From assembly GCA_002049455.2 (NCBI GenBank), contig KV919035.1:1-64000 (forward strand): DNA of 64,000 bases. Reading direction: 5' to 3'. The notes below the pieces were generated by a model. It was not told where the DNA came from, did no database searches, and saw nothing but the letters and a program-made list of their open reading frames with translations. The position numbers and the translations under genes are program-made. Positions within the stretch are counted from its first letter, which is position 1; every line of letters begins with the position of its first letter. This document shows positions 1 through 9,907 of the stretch, one piece after another. Source of the stretch: Porphyra umbilicalis (taxonomy: Eukaryota > Rhodophyta > Bangiophyceae > Bangiales > Bangiaceae).

Positions 1-139
1 GGAAGCAGCGGTCACCCGGTGATGAGGTTGTGGTTTAAGACCAGCCATGCATCATTCAGGGACTCAGTGTGCGTCTGCTTTCAACTTGTGAAGACTCTGT
101 GTTTTGTGGTTGTAGTGAGCGTGGACCATGCAGAACCAT
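1..139. other. Left edge, no gene seen
   Basis: No coding signal is recognisable here. The short open frames have no family resemblance and lie just outside the hairpin that follows. Confidence 0.4.
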
Positions 140-217
140 CCAACTGGTGCAAAAGAGTTCCAAATCGGCCTCTGCGGCGTCGTAGAGGCCGAATTGCAAC
201 TCTTTTGCAACAGTTGG
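140..217. repeat. 78-bp near-perfect inverted repeat (hairpin)
   Basis: Left arm 140-176 and right arm 181-217 are reverse complements at 33 of 37 positions, with one further G-U wobble if transcribed and a 4-nt loop GCGT. The arms include CAAAAGAGTT and TCGGCCTCT. Pairing stops abruptly outside the arms. It lies about 440 bp before the recombinase start, so it may be a terminal or recombination structure of that element, or a structured RNA. No family is recognised. Confidence 0.8.
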
Positions 218-654
218 AGTGAGGGATTTTTGGGAGAACGGCTGTATGTAAACTCTTGTTACCAGCTGAATGTTTTGGTACCTAGTTCGCGCTTCCTTGC
301 AACATGATGAAATCAGTTCTCTCCAGATCATGTCGTAGACTACTGTGAGCGACATCTCGTTACAAGCTGCATGATCATGGGACACTTACGGACCATATGG
401 TAAGTATTTTGAAACCGTCTCTCATCAGGTAGATGCAAGTGATGTCGCCTTCGCATTCGCTCCTGGTGATTGTTCCGACCTTACCGAATGCAAGAGACTG
501 GCGATCCACTTTATGGCCGATCGAAAGCCATGAGCAAGACCCCGCTTGAGATGAAGCTGTCCCTCGCGGGCGCAGAAGCAAGTCTTCATCTCGCCGCCAC
601 GACTGCCCTCCCACGTGCCAAGCACTATCCTGCGCGCTGTCTTCGAACGGCAGT

Positions 655-2072
655 ATGACGTCCACGGCGCCTGGGGGTGTTCCTCGCTCGTCCCACCTGG
701 ACGGATCGCAAGATGGTCGGTCAAGCACCGCCCGCAATGTTGAGTGGCTGAGCCTCGCGCCGAGTGCAAAAGATTATGATCCTGTGGCCTCCACTGCCGC
801 GGCTATCGAGACGGCCCGGTCGCAAAGCAGCTCCAAGGTGCAGAAGAGGACACGCAAGAAGTACCTTGATTTTTGCTCCAAGGTGGGTGTGACCCCCACC
901 AAGGTCGATGCTACTACTGCCGCGCATGTTGCATCGTTCTACAAGGTGCGCACCAAGAACTTTGAGCTCGGGATCTCGACGTCCGAGCACATCTTCGCCC
1001 AGATGACGCTGTTTTTCACCGAGCTCGGCCGAACTGGGCGTTGGTCTACGGGCGAGATTGACGGCAAGGTTTTCGTCAATGGTAACCCAAATGACAGTAA
1101 GGCGGTTGACGACATGAAGCGGGCGCACAAGGTCAAGCTCGCTCGTGATGGACGTGTCACGCTTCCAATGGACCCGCTGGAGTATGGGCACATATGTGCC
1201 TACTACGATCACTTTATTTCCTACCAAGACAGCATCTCACCTGAGCGGCTGGCGCAGTTCGCTGCCATGATGACGGCGACTTTCCTGATGATGCGGTTCG
1301 ATGAGGTGACCAAACTTAAGTACGTTCACGCGGGATCGAGTGTGGAGGCGTCTTGATGAGCGGGCGGACGTGCTCTCGTGCCGTGCTGGGCACCGATTGC
1401 AATGTTCGCTTCTGTATCTCTGAGCCGCACGTCTGATGTGATGGGAGCGAGTCTTCTTTGCACGTATTGAACATGCGGTCATGGTGGGTTGCTCCACGAA
1501 AACGAACGAACGTCATGCAAACAGAAGACGTGCGCGGCAATCTGGTCTTTCGGATTAATTTGCTGGACGGCACGAAGACGTCGACATCGGGACGGCAGTA
1601 CCACCTTGAAGGGGCGCCAGGACTGGCGGGAGACCCACGAGTGGACCCTGTTTTGGCGATGGCCATGTACCTGATGCTACGCGGAGACGCTAAGGGGTTT
1701 CTCTCTTGCCCCTTCAAGATGCTACCCTGCGGTGCGTGGGAAATGTCAGCGCACACAAGGCTCAAGGACAGCGCGTTCCTCGAGTCCATGCGACGGGCAC
1801 TCGACGAGGCGGGAGTCGACTCGTATCGGTTCTTGGGTACTCTCTCATGCACGCGCGGTGGTGCGCAGCTGTATCGTCTGCTAGGCGTTGCCGACGCCGA
1901 AATCAAGGACCGCGGTGGCTGGCATACGATGTCGGCGTACTGGGCTTACGTGCAAGCATCGAACCGGCTCGAGAGGCGGTTCACCTACACGTCACCTGCT
2001 GCAGCGCTTGCCGACGTCATCATTAACGGCGGGGAGGTCCCCGAGTGTGTGCACAAGAGCATAGACTTGTGA
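655..2072 (+). CDS. Tyrosine recombinase (Crypton/DIRS-like), probably decayed
   Basis: A predicted site-specific recombinase in two coding blocks, 655-1319 and about 1458-2072. Block 1 has a helical core-binding region (SSKVQKRTRKKYLDFCSK onward) and ends with the first catalytic arginine in RFDEVTKL. The next bases are GTACGT, the splice donor seen elsewhere here; the acceptor near 1450 is not resolved. Block 2 has the strand with DGTKTSTSG, then SCTRGGAQLYRLLGV where HxxR is expected, then RGGWHTMSAYWAY with the box-II Trp and candidate nucleophile Tyr. The HxxR histidine is replaced, so activity is doubtful. No reverse transcriptase lies nearby, which argues against DIRS or Ngaro. A RecQ-like helicase follows on the same strand. 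Confidence 0.75.
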
Positions 2073-2411
2073 ATTGTTGGTGTTGATGTGTTAAAGGTCC
2101 AGGGCTCCGCGCGTCATCTCGTGGCTGATCTCAATTCACGTCACGTGATTGTAAACCGTTCTCTCACACCTGACGTGTCGTTACCTGATTACGAATCGCT
2201 TGATGAACACAGGACTTGCAAATATGGTACCCAGCGGATACATTCGCGTACCGGATCCATTTTTCTCACGACGTGAGAGCTCTGATGACATTTTTTTGAC
2301 GCGATGGTCCGACGTCCTGCGGCCGGCGGTTGTCAAGTCTTTTGGCTCTGTTCATGCGGCGACACACGCTGATCGTCGTGACATTTGCTGCTTGACTCGT
2401 CGCCGATAGCC
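2073..2411 (+). other. Spacer between recombinase and helicase
   Basis: About 340 bp with no recognisable coding region. It may hold the recombinase 3' end and the helicase promoter; no clear signal is seen. Confidence 0.4.
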
Positions 2412-4690
2412 ATGGAGCGCTCGCAGATCGAAGCAGCTGCCCTTCTCTACCTCGAGCGCCTGTTTGGTCATGAAAGCTTCCGTCCTGGGCAGCTAGAGGC
2501 TCTTCTTCCTCTGCTTGACCAAGATCGCCCCCGCGCAGAGGTCATCTCCGTGAATGCGACGGCATCCGGGATGGTACGCCCCGTCGCATGGTCTTTCGTG
2601 TCTTACTTTACGTTTACCTTGTGTCATTTTTTTTCCTTGTGCAGAAGGCCACCTGCTCAAGTTCATCTGCCGAGTGTACTGTGGTTCTAACGACAGTATT
2701 GCTGCACATGCACGTCTTTCTCTCATGCTAGGGTAGACGACCACTATCGGCCTGGCTGCTGATCTTCTGCATCAGATGGATCGATCTCTAAGTGTCATGC
2801 TGGTGCCTCTAAAGGGGCTCAGCCGCCAGCACGCTGATTCTCTAAACAAAGTGGGCGTGTCTGCTCTGGCAATGACTTCATCGAGCACGAGTGACGAGCG
2901 GCTTCTGTGCAAGTCCATGATCATGGACAAGCGGCTTTGCGCCCTGTTTATTTTTCCGGAGTTGCTGTGTCACGTCCCCTCCTTCCGCAAGCTTTTGAAC
3001 GACCGAGGAATCGCGCTGCTATGCTTTGATGAGGCCCACCTGTACAACGATTGACACCTGTGCCGGCCGACGATGGCAATGGGAGCATTGCTTGTCCAAG
3101 CGCAACGTCGAATTGGGCTCACGGCCACCATGCGGCGCCGCGACCAGCAGCTGGTCATTCGACGGATGAGCATGTCGTCGCCTATAGTCCAGCGAGGCCC
3201 ATTCCTGAGAAAGAACCTGCTCCTGCATGTTGTCAAGAGGCCGGCGGCTCTGACCTTTGGCCGAGTGTCGCTTGCGAGGCGTGTGGCGACGGCGGCGGAG
3301 TATAAGTGGCGCATTGCCCGTGCTCTTCGGCTCTCCATCAAGGCACGCGCCCAGCAGGGCAACACGATCATCTACGTGCCGTCCCGTGCTCTGTTCGAAG
3401 ATGTGTGCAAGGAGCTTGTGCTTGCCGCGGCGCAGCAGCGGCTCGGTGCGACTGGGGCGGCACTTGCTTTTCGTGCGTACCATGCGGGGCGGACCGACCG
3501 TGCCGAGGTGGAAGACCTCTTCTTAACGACTCGTGGTGTCGTCGTCATTGCAACTATTGCCTTCGGTCTTGGCGTTGACTGTCCTCATGTCCGTGTCATT
3601 CTCCATCTCGTACGTTCTTTCAGTCCTCTGGTACTTGTTTCGAGTTGCGTTGTGACGTAATCCTCTTTTTCTTGTTGGACGATTGGTGTCGATTGGTCTT
3701 GTCTCGAGCTGGGTCTCTGTGCTTGAAGAACAAGACTGACGACACATGCTTACAATTTGGAACATTAGCGGTTGCCTCTTTCTGTCCTGGAGTGAAGTTT
3801 GTTCCTTTGTGTGCTGCACGCGCGTTTTCACTTCGTGTCTATCCTAGGCTGGAGCGAGGTCAGTGGCAGAGTACGCCCAGCAAGTGGGTCGTGCCGGTCG
3901 TGACGGTGAAGACGCGTACTGCGTCTGCTTCTACAATGCAGATGACAGCGAGAGTACCCGGCGCAGCATCGAGACGACACCTCTTCCGATGTCAACGACG
4001 GTAGCACTCATGCGCAAGATTTACGAGCGCACGACACCTCTCGGTCCCACGTCGTTCCTGCATTGGGCGGACTACCACAGGGCTGGCATCGACGCGGACG
4101 ACACGAACGCTATTCTTGCTGCCCTTTGCCGCACAGGCTTGGCGCTCGCGGGAAGGACGCAGCGGGCTCGCATCGCGGCGTTCCAAGGCGCAAAATCGAC
4201 GCTGCAGCCATGGCCTGTGCTGTCTACGTTTGCTAACGCGTTGTGGAAGGATCACTTTGAGCCCGGGTTTGCGGCTATGACTCGCAACCTGGCCGTTCGA
4301 CGCGATGTTTGCGACGTTTGTGCGGTGGCTCCCTTCTTGGAGCTTGGAGCAGGAGGACCGACGGCAGTTCATGACGCCCTGGAGGATCTGGCCGCTGTTG
4401 ACCTCGTTGACATTGACTACAGCGATGACTACCCGATGGTGCAGCCGCTGGCAGTCCTCGACCAAAAGGATCCGCGAGATGCCGGGCGTTTGCTGGAGAG
4501 GTCAATGAAGACTTCTGCCAAACAGCAGATCGCTGTTCTTGACAAGGTGCTCGATTTTTTCGAGGCTGATGGGTGCCTCCATCGACGACTTTGTGACTTC
4601 TTTGGAGCTCCTCGTGAGCAGGACGCAGGTGTGAACGGCTGTCGTTGCGGCGTTTGTGCGCCCCAGACGGATAGTACCGCTTTTGCTTGA
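2412..4690 (+). pseudogene. RecQ-family DNA helicase, four exons, one in-frame TGA
   Basis: A superfamily-2 3'-5' helicase. Exons inferred: 2412-2573, 2645-about 2683, 2737-3609, 3848-4690. Start ATG 2412 precedes motif 0, LFGHESFRPGQLEAL. Splicing out 2574-2644 (GTACGC...GCAG) gives TASGM-KAT at the Walker A site, an imperfect match to TGSGKS. Motif Ia is VMLVPLKGLSRQH, motif II is CFDEAHLYND, motif III is GLTATM, then FGLGVDCP. Intron 3610-3847 (GTACGT...CTAG, phase 0) brings in EYAQQVGRAGRDG, the RecQ motif VI. The C-terminus has the RecQ zinc-binding pattern, RRLCDFFG then CRCGVC. A TGA at 3052-3054 stands where RecQ proteins usually have Trp. Good overall conservation suggests recent loss, or one base error. 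Confidence 0.82.
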
Positions 4691-6410
4691 CTTGAACTCT
4701 TGCTTCTGTGTGTTGTGAGCGGGTCATTTGTTGGACCCGGGTGGCGTGATCGACGCTTCTCTTTGATCTCATGCTTGCGCTTGTGCTGGGAAGGGCCGCT
4801 TCTTCTTGTAGGATTTCCCAAAGCCTGTTTGTTGCTTCATTTTTGACGGGGGGCACACAGGGGCACGGTCCTCTCTACATCTTACGTTTTGGTTTGCCTC
4901 TCTGTCACAGGGTCGGAATCTTTTTGTACCCTTCTGCTACTGGTGACATTATGGCTACAAGAAGGGGAAGGCCCGCAATAGCCAGTTTGTATTCTTCCTT
5001 CATGCAAATGACACGTTTGGCTTGTTCTTGTCGTCGTTCGGTAAGGTATCTCGGAATCATGTCAATCTAGTACCATAAAGTGCATTGTGGTCACAATGGT
5101 TTGCGGTGTTGTCACTGAACTGGCCTGCACTCGTTTTTGCATACCTCATTTCGGATTTTTAGACTTTTCTGTTCGCATAGTTGATTGGAGCTCTTCGCAT
5201 GCCGATGTTGAGAGCAGATTGTGTGCAGGCACAGTGGCTGTTCGCCCTTAGAAAAAGCATGACCATTGCATCGAGACTCCCAGGTGCGTGCTTTCAGAAT
5301 TCTTGTCCGCCTCCGACGCGAGTGCGACTGCGGCATCGACGCTCGATGGTGCCCCGCAATAGTGTCCTCGTCGGGTGTGCCTATCAGCCACATGGTGCAG
5401 TGTCCGCATTGGGATATGTCGCAATCAGCGTCCAAGCCGTGGCGCAGTGCCCGCGTTACGATATGTCGGAAAGAGCGTCGAAACTGTCGGGGTGGACAGT
5501 CATGCTCCGTTTCACCTGTAGCGTGTGCCGGCGGATAGTGCAGTTCGGCACTAGTAGGTCGTTGTGCTACTCAAGGAGGGGACGAGCACGAACTGCAACG
5601 TTCCTGTTGATCTGGCACACAGAAGCACAAGCTGTGACGCCCGTCTCAGGAGCACAAGTTGCCGGTCGCGGAACGAGCATGCGCGCGGGTAAAAGCTGTC
5701 TCGTGCGTGCCCTGCTGGCGAGCAGACTCCGTTCCAGGCCGCCCTGGACTTTCTGTGCCGTTGGAATATGACCACGCGCCTGTGTCGTGCTGCTCCGCTG
5801 CAGTGCACACCAGGCTGGTTTGGACACTCACGGGCTTGGCTCCGAACATCAGCACAGCAAATGCCGCCATCAGGCGCTTATGGTCAGATCCGCACTTGAT
5901 CTGAAGTACAAAAAAGTCCAAATGAAGTGCACGATCGCGTCTCTAATACAGGGCGTATCCGGTTCGCACGCTCACTTACGAGGCTGATCGACTGATCCGG
6001 CCGTCCGGCTAGGTGCAATCGAGCTCGTTAAGGCAGCGAGTACCTGTCATCCATGTCACGATCGCCCAGATTGAGGCCGTCAGAGGACCCCCTCTGGGAA
6101 ACGTCTTCAGGAGCCTGTAAGCCAATTTCTGCTTCCCGAACGGGTCTAACCCCCAGTTACTACGAGATGTGACCGGCCGAATGATTGCTGGCGGTGGGTG
6201 TGTGTAGGGCATTGACGGAGTGGGGGCATGGGCGCCCGTGAGCAACTGCGGCCGGTGTGGGGGGGGGGTGCGTATCAGGCGTCGATGGAGAGTCCGTCGA
6301 CGTTGGCATCGACGAAGCGGAGCCGTTGGCGTGGCCGCAGCCTTGTAAGCAGATGCAGTCGTTACGGTGAGATCTGACCTGGGGTATCATCGGGGGTTCA
6401 GTGATGGCCA
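4691..6410. other. Intergenic, no gene supported
   Basis: No ORF shows family features. At about 5398-5500 there is an imperfect two-copy tandem repeat of about 60 bp, recognisable by CAGTGTCCGCATTGGGATA then CAGTGCCCGCGTTACGATA. If the YR-RecQ pair is one element, its right end should lie in this stretch; no copy of the 140-217 hairpin was found here. Confidence 0.4.
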
Positions 6411-6780
6411 CGTAGAGCGCAGCGCAGCGTTCCAGAAATCCAGCGATGAACCGCCGGAGTTGATCCGTGACCAGTCTCGTCCAGGCCTTGCATCGAGGCA
6501 TTGAATCGTCTCAATCACGAAAATTCCCTCTCGACCCGGTGAGGCTACATTAGCGATCGGGCGAGGCTACATGATGGGGAATCCCGCCGAATCCCACCGC
6601 CGTCGGCGGAGACAACACCAGGACTGAGGGCGCCACTTGTAGCCTGGGTTTCCACGGGCTGGTGAGAGGCCAGTGGAGCCCGCGCCACCCCAGCATTGAT
6701 TTCACTTTCTGGGTACAAATTCTAGGCCGCAGTACGCCCCAGTACACCCTTTGCGCACCCCAGTAGTGTGGTACGTAATC
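6411..6780 (+). repeat. Diverged copy of repeat module B right end
   Basis: Blocks match the longer copy at 59120-59450: CCAGCGATnANC...GTTGATC(C/T)GTGACCAGTCT, TTGAATCGTC, and near the end GGTACAAATT followed by a GC-rich run and CCCCAGTAG(T/A)GTGGTACG. Order and orientation agree but spacing differs, so this is an old copy. It ends directly before the photolyase 5' region and may supply part of its promoter. Confidence 0.6.
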
Positions 6781-6786
6781 GAGACG

Positions 6787-6806
6787 AACGAGGTGCACTG
6801 CGCTGG
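6787..6806 (+). promoter_or_regulatory. Recurrent GAGGTGCACTGCGC motif upstream of photolyase
   Basis: A conserved 20-bp block with core GAGGTGCACTGCGC about 180 bp before the likely photolyase ATG. Related copies lie about 190 bp before the Nudix ATG (9702), inside both copies of repeat R1 (19700, 56276, opposite strand) and at 61575. It could be a promoter or 5'-UTR element, or a remnant of a mobile repeat that spread; the sequence alone cannot decide. Confidence 0.45.
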
Positions 6807-6984
6807 TGCCGACCGCCGACCGCGCCGCCGCGCGCCCCCCTCCCGCCACCCCGCGTCCGCCGTGCCCGCCCTGATGCCGCGGCCGACTTTTGTGACCCCC
6901 CCCCGCTTTTCATCCCTCTGGCTGCGCCCCCGCCTCCCCCACCCTTCCACCACCGCCCGCCGCCCGCCGCCCCGGCGGGCCGCC

Positions 6985-8807
6985 ATGAGCGCGCCCCCCC
7001 CCCCCCGCCTGGCGGCGGGGGCGTCCTCCACTGGTTCCGCCGCGCCCTGCGCGTGCACGACAACCCCGCTCTCATCGAGGCGGTGCGGTTGGCCAAGGCC
7101 AAGAGGGAGGGGCGGAGCGGCGGCGGTGGCAGCGGCGCCCCCCTGTCCATGCTCTACGTCCTCGAGCCGGCGGCAACGACCGCCCCCCACACGGGCGCCG
7201 TGCGCCTGCGCTTCCTCCTCGAGTCCCTCACCGCCCTCGACGGGGAGCTCCGCGCCCGCGGCTCGTCGCTCCACGTCGCCCGCGTCGCCGACGGGGCCGA
7301 CGTGGCGGCGGAGGTGGCGGCCGCCGCCGCCCGCTGCGGCGCGACCACCCTCGTCTATGAGGACGATGATTCCCCGGCGGGGCGGCAGCGCGACGCGGCC
7401 GTCGGGGCGGCGGCCGCCGCCGCGGGCCTCGCCGTCGTCACGCGGAGCGGGCACACCCTCTACCCCCCCGCCCTGCTCCTCGATGCGGCAGGGGGGGTGG
7501 CGCCGCGCACCATGGCCGCCTTTACCTCCCTCGTCGACCGCGTCGGCCCGCCGCGCCCGCCGCTGCCGACAGTAGGGGACGACCTGCCGCCGCCGCCGCC
7601 GCCGCCGCCGCCGCTCGGCGACGGGGAAGCGGTCGCTGACGGGGCGGTGCCGTCGCTGGGCGCCCTCGGCTGGGACGCGGCCGCCGCGGCGGGCCTCCGC
7701 GTGCGCGGCGGGGAGGCGGCGGCGTTGCAGCGGATGGAGGCGTTTCTGGGCCGCCGCGGCGGCGCCGTCGTGCGCGCATTTGAAAAACCCAAAACGTCCA
7801 TGGTCGCGTGGCGCACCCCCGACACGACCGTCCTGTCTCCCTACTTGGCCGCCGGCGTCTTGTCGCCGCGCACGTTTTACGCGCGCCTGCGGGAGGTGGA
7901 GGCGGCCGGCAACGGCCGCCACACGCGCCCGCCCGTGAGCCTCGTCGGCCAGCTGCTGTGGCGGGAGCATTTTCACCTGCTCGCGGGGTCGGTGCCCCAC
8001 TTTGGGCGGATGGCCGGCAACCCGCTGTGCCGCCAAATCCCATGGGACGACCCGTCCACCGACGCGGCGGCGGCGGCGCGGCACGCCGCCTGGGCGACCG
8101 CCCGCACCGGCTACCCGGCCGTCGACGCGTGCATGGCGCAGTTGCGGAAAGAGGGGTGGGTGCACCACCTCGGGCGCCACCTGCTCGCGTGCTTTGCCAC
8201 CCGCGGGGACCTGTGGTTGAGCTGGGAGGCGGGCGCGGCCACGTTTGAGGAGCTCCTCCTCGACTGGGATCCGGCGCTCAACGCGGGCAACTGGATGTGG
8301 TTGTCCGCCAGCGCCTTTTTCAACTCGTACTTTCGCGTGTATGGGCCCGTAACGTGGATGCGCAAGGTCGACCCGGAAGGAAAGTTCATCCGCCACTACC
8401 TGCCGGCGCTCGCCCGCCTGCCGACCGCCTATATTTACGAGCCGTGGAAGGCGCCGGCGGGCGTCCAAGCGGCGGCGGGCGTGCGCATTGGCGATGGCGG
8501 CGACTACCCGGCGCCGATCGTCGACCACGCGGTGGTGTCCAAGGTCAACATTGACCGCATGGCCAAGGCGTTTCGGTCGGGCGCGGCGGCGGAGAAGGGG
8601 GGGAACAAGGCGCCGGCGGTGAAGGTTGGGGGGGTGGGGGGGTGGGGGGGGGGTGCCAACGCCAAGCCCGCCGCCGCCACTGGCGCGCCGTCGCGTGGCG
8701 GCCGGTCGGCAAAGGCCAAGGCCGACGCCGCGCCGGTTAAGACAGAGGAGAGTGGCGGGGCGGGCGGCCTCCGCACCCGCAGCGGCCGAGTGTCCAAGAA
8801 GCGGTGA
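6985..8807 (+). CDS. (6-4) photolyase / animal-type cryptochrome
   Basis: A flavoprotein of the photolyase/cryptochrome family, predicted to repair UV (6-4) photoproducts or sense blue light in the nucleus. The N-terminal antenna domain starts VLHWFRRALRVHDNPAL. The FAD domain has SLVGQLLWREHFHLLAG, GRMAGNPLCRQIPWD, TGYPAVDACMAQLRKEGW, HHLGRHLLACFATRGDLW (around 8163), LLLDWDPALNAGNWMWLS and YEPWKAP. Both histidines of HHLxRH, needed for (6-4) repair, are present. The C-terminal tail is Gly/Ala-rich and ends SGRVSKKR, a basic stretch resembling a nuclear signal. No ATG in the long frame precedes the domain. ATG 6985 is one base out of frame across a C13 tract; one more C would give MSAPPPPPPGGGG directly before VLHWF, so that is the likely start. 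No introns are needed. Confidence 0.92.
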
Positions 8808-8810
8808 CGA

Positions 8811-8962
8811 GTGTGGGCGGCGTGGCGGTGGCGGGGGCGGGTGCGTCGGCTCCCCGCTGTGCAGTAGCGACAAGGGTGTCTGTGACGTGTGGGTGGCGTG
8901 GCGGTGTCGTGGGCGGGTGCGTCGGCGCCCCCCCGTGCAGGAGCGACAATGGTGTACAGTAC
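8811..8962 (+). repeat. Two-copy ~76-bp tandem repeat in the photolyase 3' flank
   Basis: Units start at 8811 and 8887, both with GTGTGGG(C/T)GGCGTGGCGGTG, then GGGCGGGTGCGTCGGC and a GTGCAGnAGCGACAA block. They begin just after the stop codon, so they probably lie in the 3' UTR. Confidence 0.75.
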
Positions 8963-8969
8963 AGTGGTG

Positions 8970-9639
8970 GCCAGGCCAGTAGAATAGACACTAAAGGTCC
9001 ATCCCATGTATGGTGCGTGTCCCAAAAATGAGACATGCGCGTTTTCTGAAGGACTGACACATCACTGCACGGGGGCAGGCGGCGTGGGGTACGAGAAAAT
9101 TCTCCACTGGCCTCCATGGAAAGAGCCTCTCCCGATGCGTGTTTGGCTGACAACTCCTTAATACCCGCCTGTGGGCCCTGTTCTGTGGACCTGGAGCGCA
9201 TATAGCCGGATATTGACTGTACGCTTGGGAAGCCCTGATGGAAATGCACTTTCTCTCTGCCGGCTACGAGCATCACCTGCTCCCCACCACCACCGCCCAT
9301 GTTAACCAACGGCGACAAATGTGGTCCAGTTATCCCCGCAGCACCGACGACACGCATTATTTTGTTGCATAGCCACGTCGAGTTACCGCCGGCAGCGTCA
9401 CCAGCGGGCCCTTTATTCAACAAAAGAGCGTTCTGTACAACTAGGGGATGCAAGGAAACACGTCTATCTCTCAAGTCTATTGTCGTAGCCGCCTGAAAGT
9501 GTGTCATAAAAAAGCCGATGAAGTAGGCTCCAGGATGCGTCCATGCGGAGCGCCAACGCTCTCTCCAGTGCCGAGTTCTATGCGCGCCAATATGAGTCGC
9601 GCTCATGCGCCTTCGTGCGTGGAATCGACCTGTAGGTGT
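8970..9639. other. Intergenic between photolyase and Nudix
   Basis: No coding similarity is recognised on either strand. The antisense ORF across this interval has no family motif. Confidence 0.35.
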
Positions 9640-9722
9640 GGGTCGTGCAAGTTTTTTCTTCGAGCGATTTGGGGGAAAACCGGGCTCGTGGTGGATCCAG
9701 CAACGAGGTCCACTGCGCAGGG
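9640..9722 (+). promoter_or_regulatory. ~85-bp shared block upstream of Nudix gene
   Basis: It contains TCGTGCAAGTT, then ACCGGGCTCGTGGTGGATCC, then AACGAGGTCCACTGCGCAGG. The same order occurs at 61520-61600, and in reverse orientation the second and third blocks occur in repeat R1 at about 19700-19740 and 56276-56320. The block sits about 190 bp before ATG 9908, close to the spacing seen for photolyase. It is either a promoter/5'-UTR module or a repeat fragment. Confidence 0.5.
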
Positions 9723-9907
9723 CATTGCTCTGACCGCGTCGGCCCCTTTTGCCGTCTGCTTGCGTGTTGGTCCCCCCACCCCTGCGGCTCGCTGCTCGTC
9801 CAACCCGCCCCCCCCCTGCCCCAGCCTCTCACCCTCTCCACTGCCGCCGCCGCTGTCACGCCACCCGTCCCTCTCACCCCCCCCCCCCCCCCCGCGCCAC
9901 GGGCAGC

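Noticed and set aside
6702-8873. A 723-codon antisense ORF over the photolyase gene
   Set aside because: It is Arg/Pro/Gly-rich and has no family motif. GC-rich third positions of the sense gene keep the antisense frame open.
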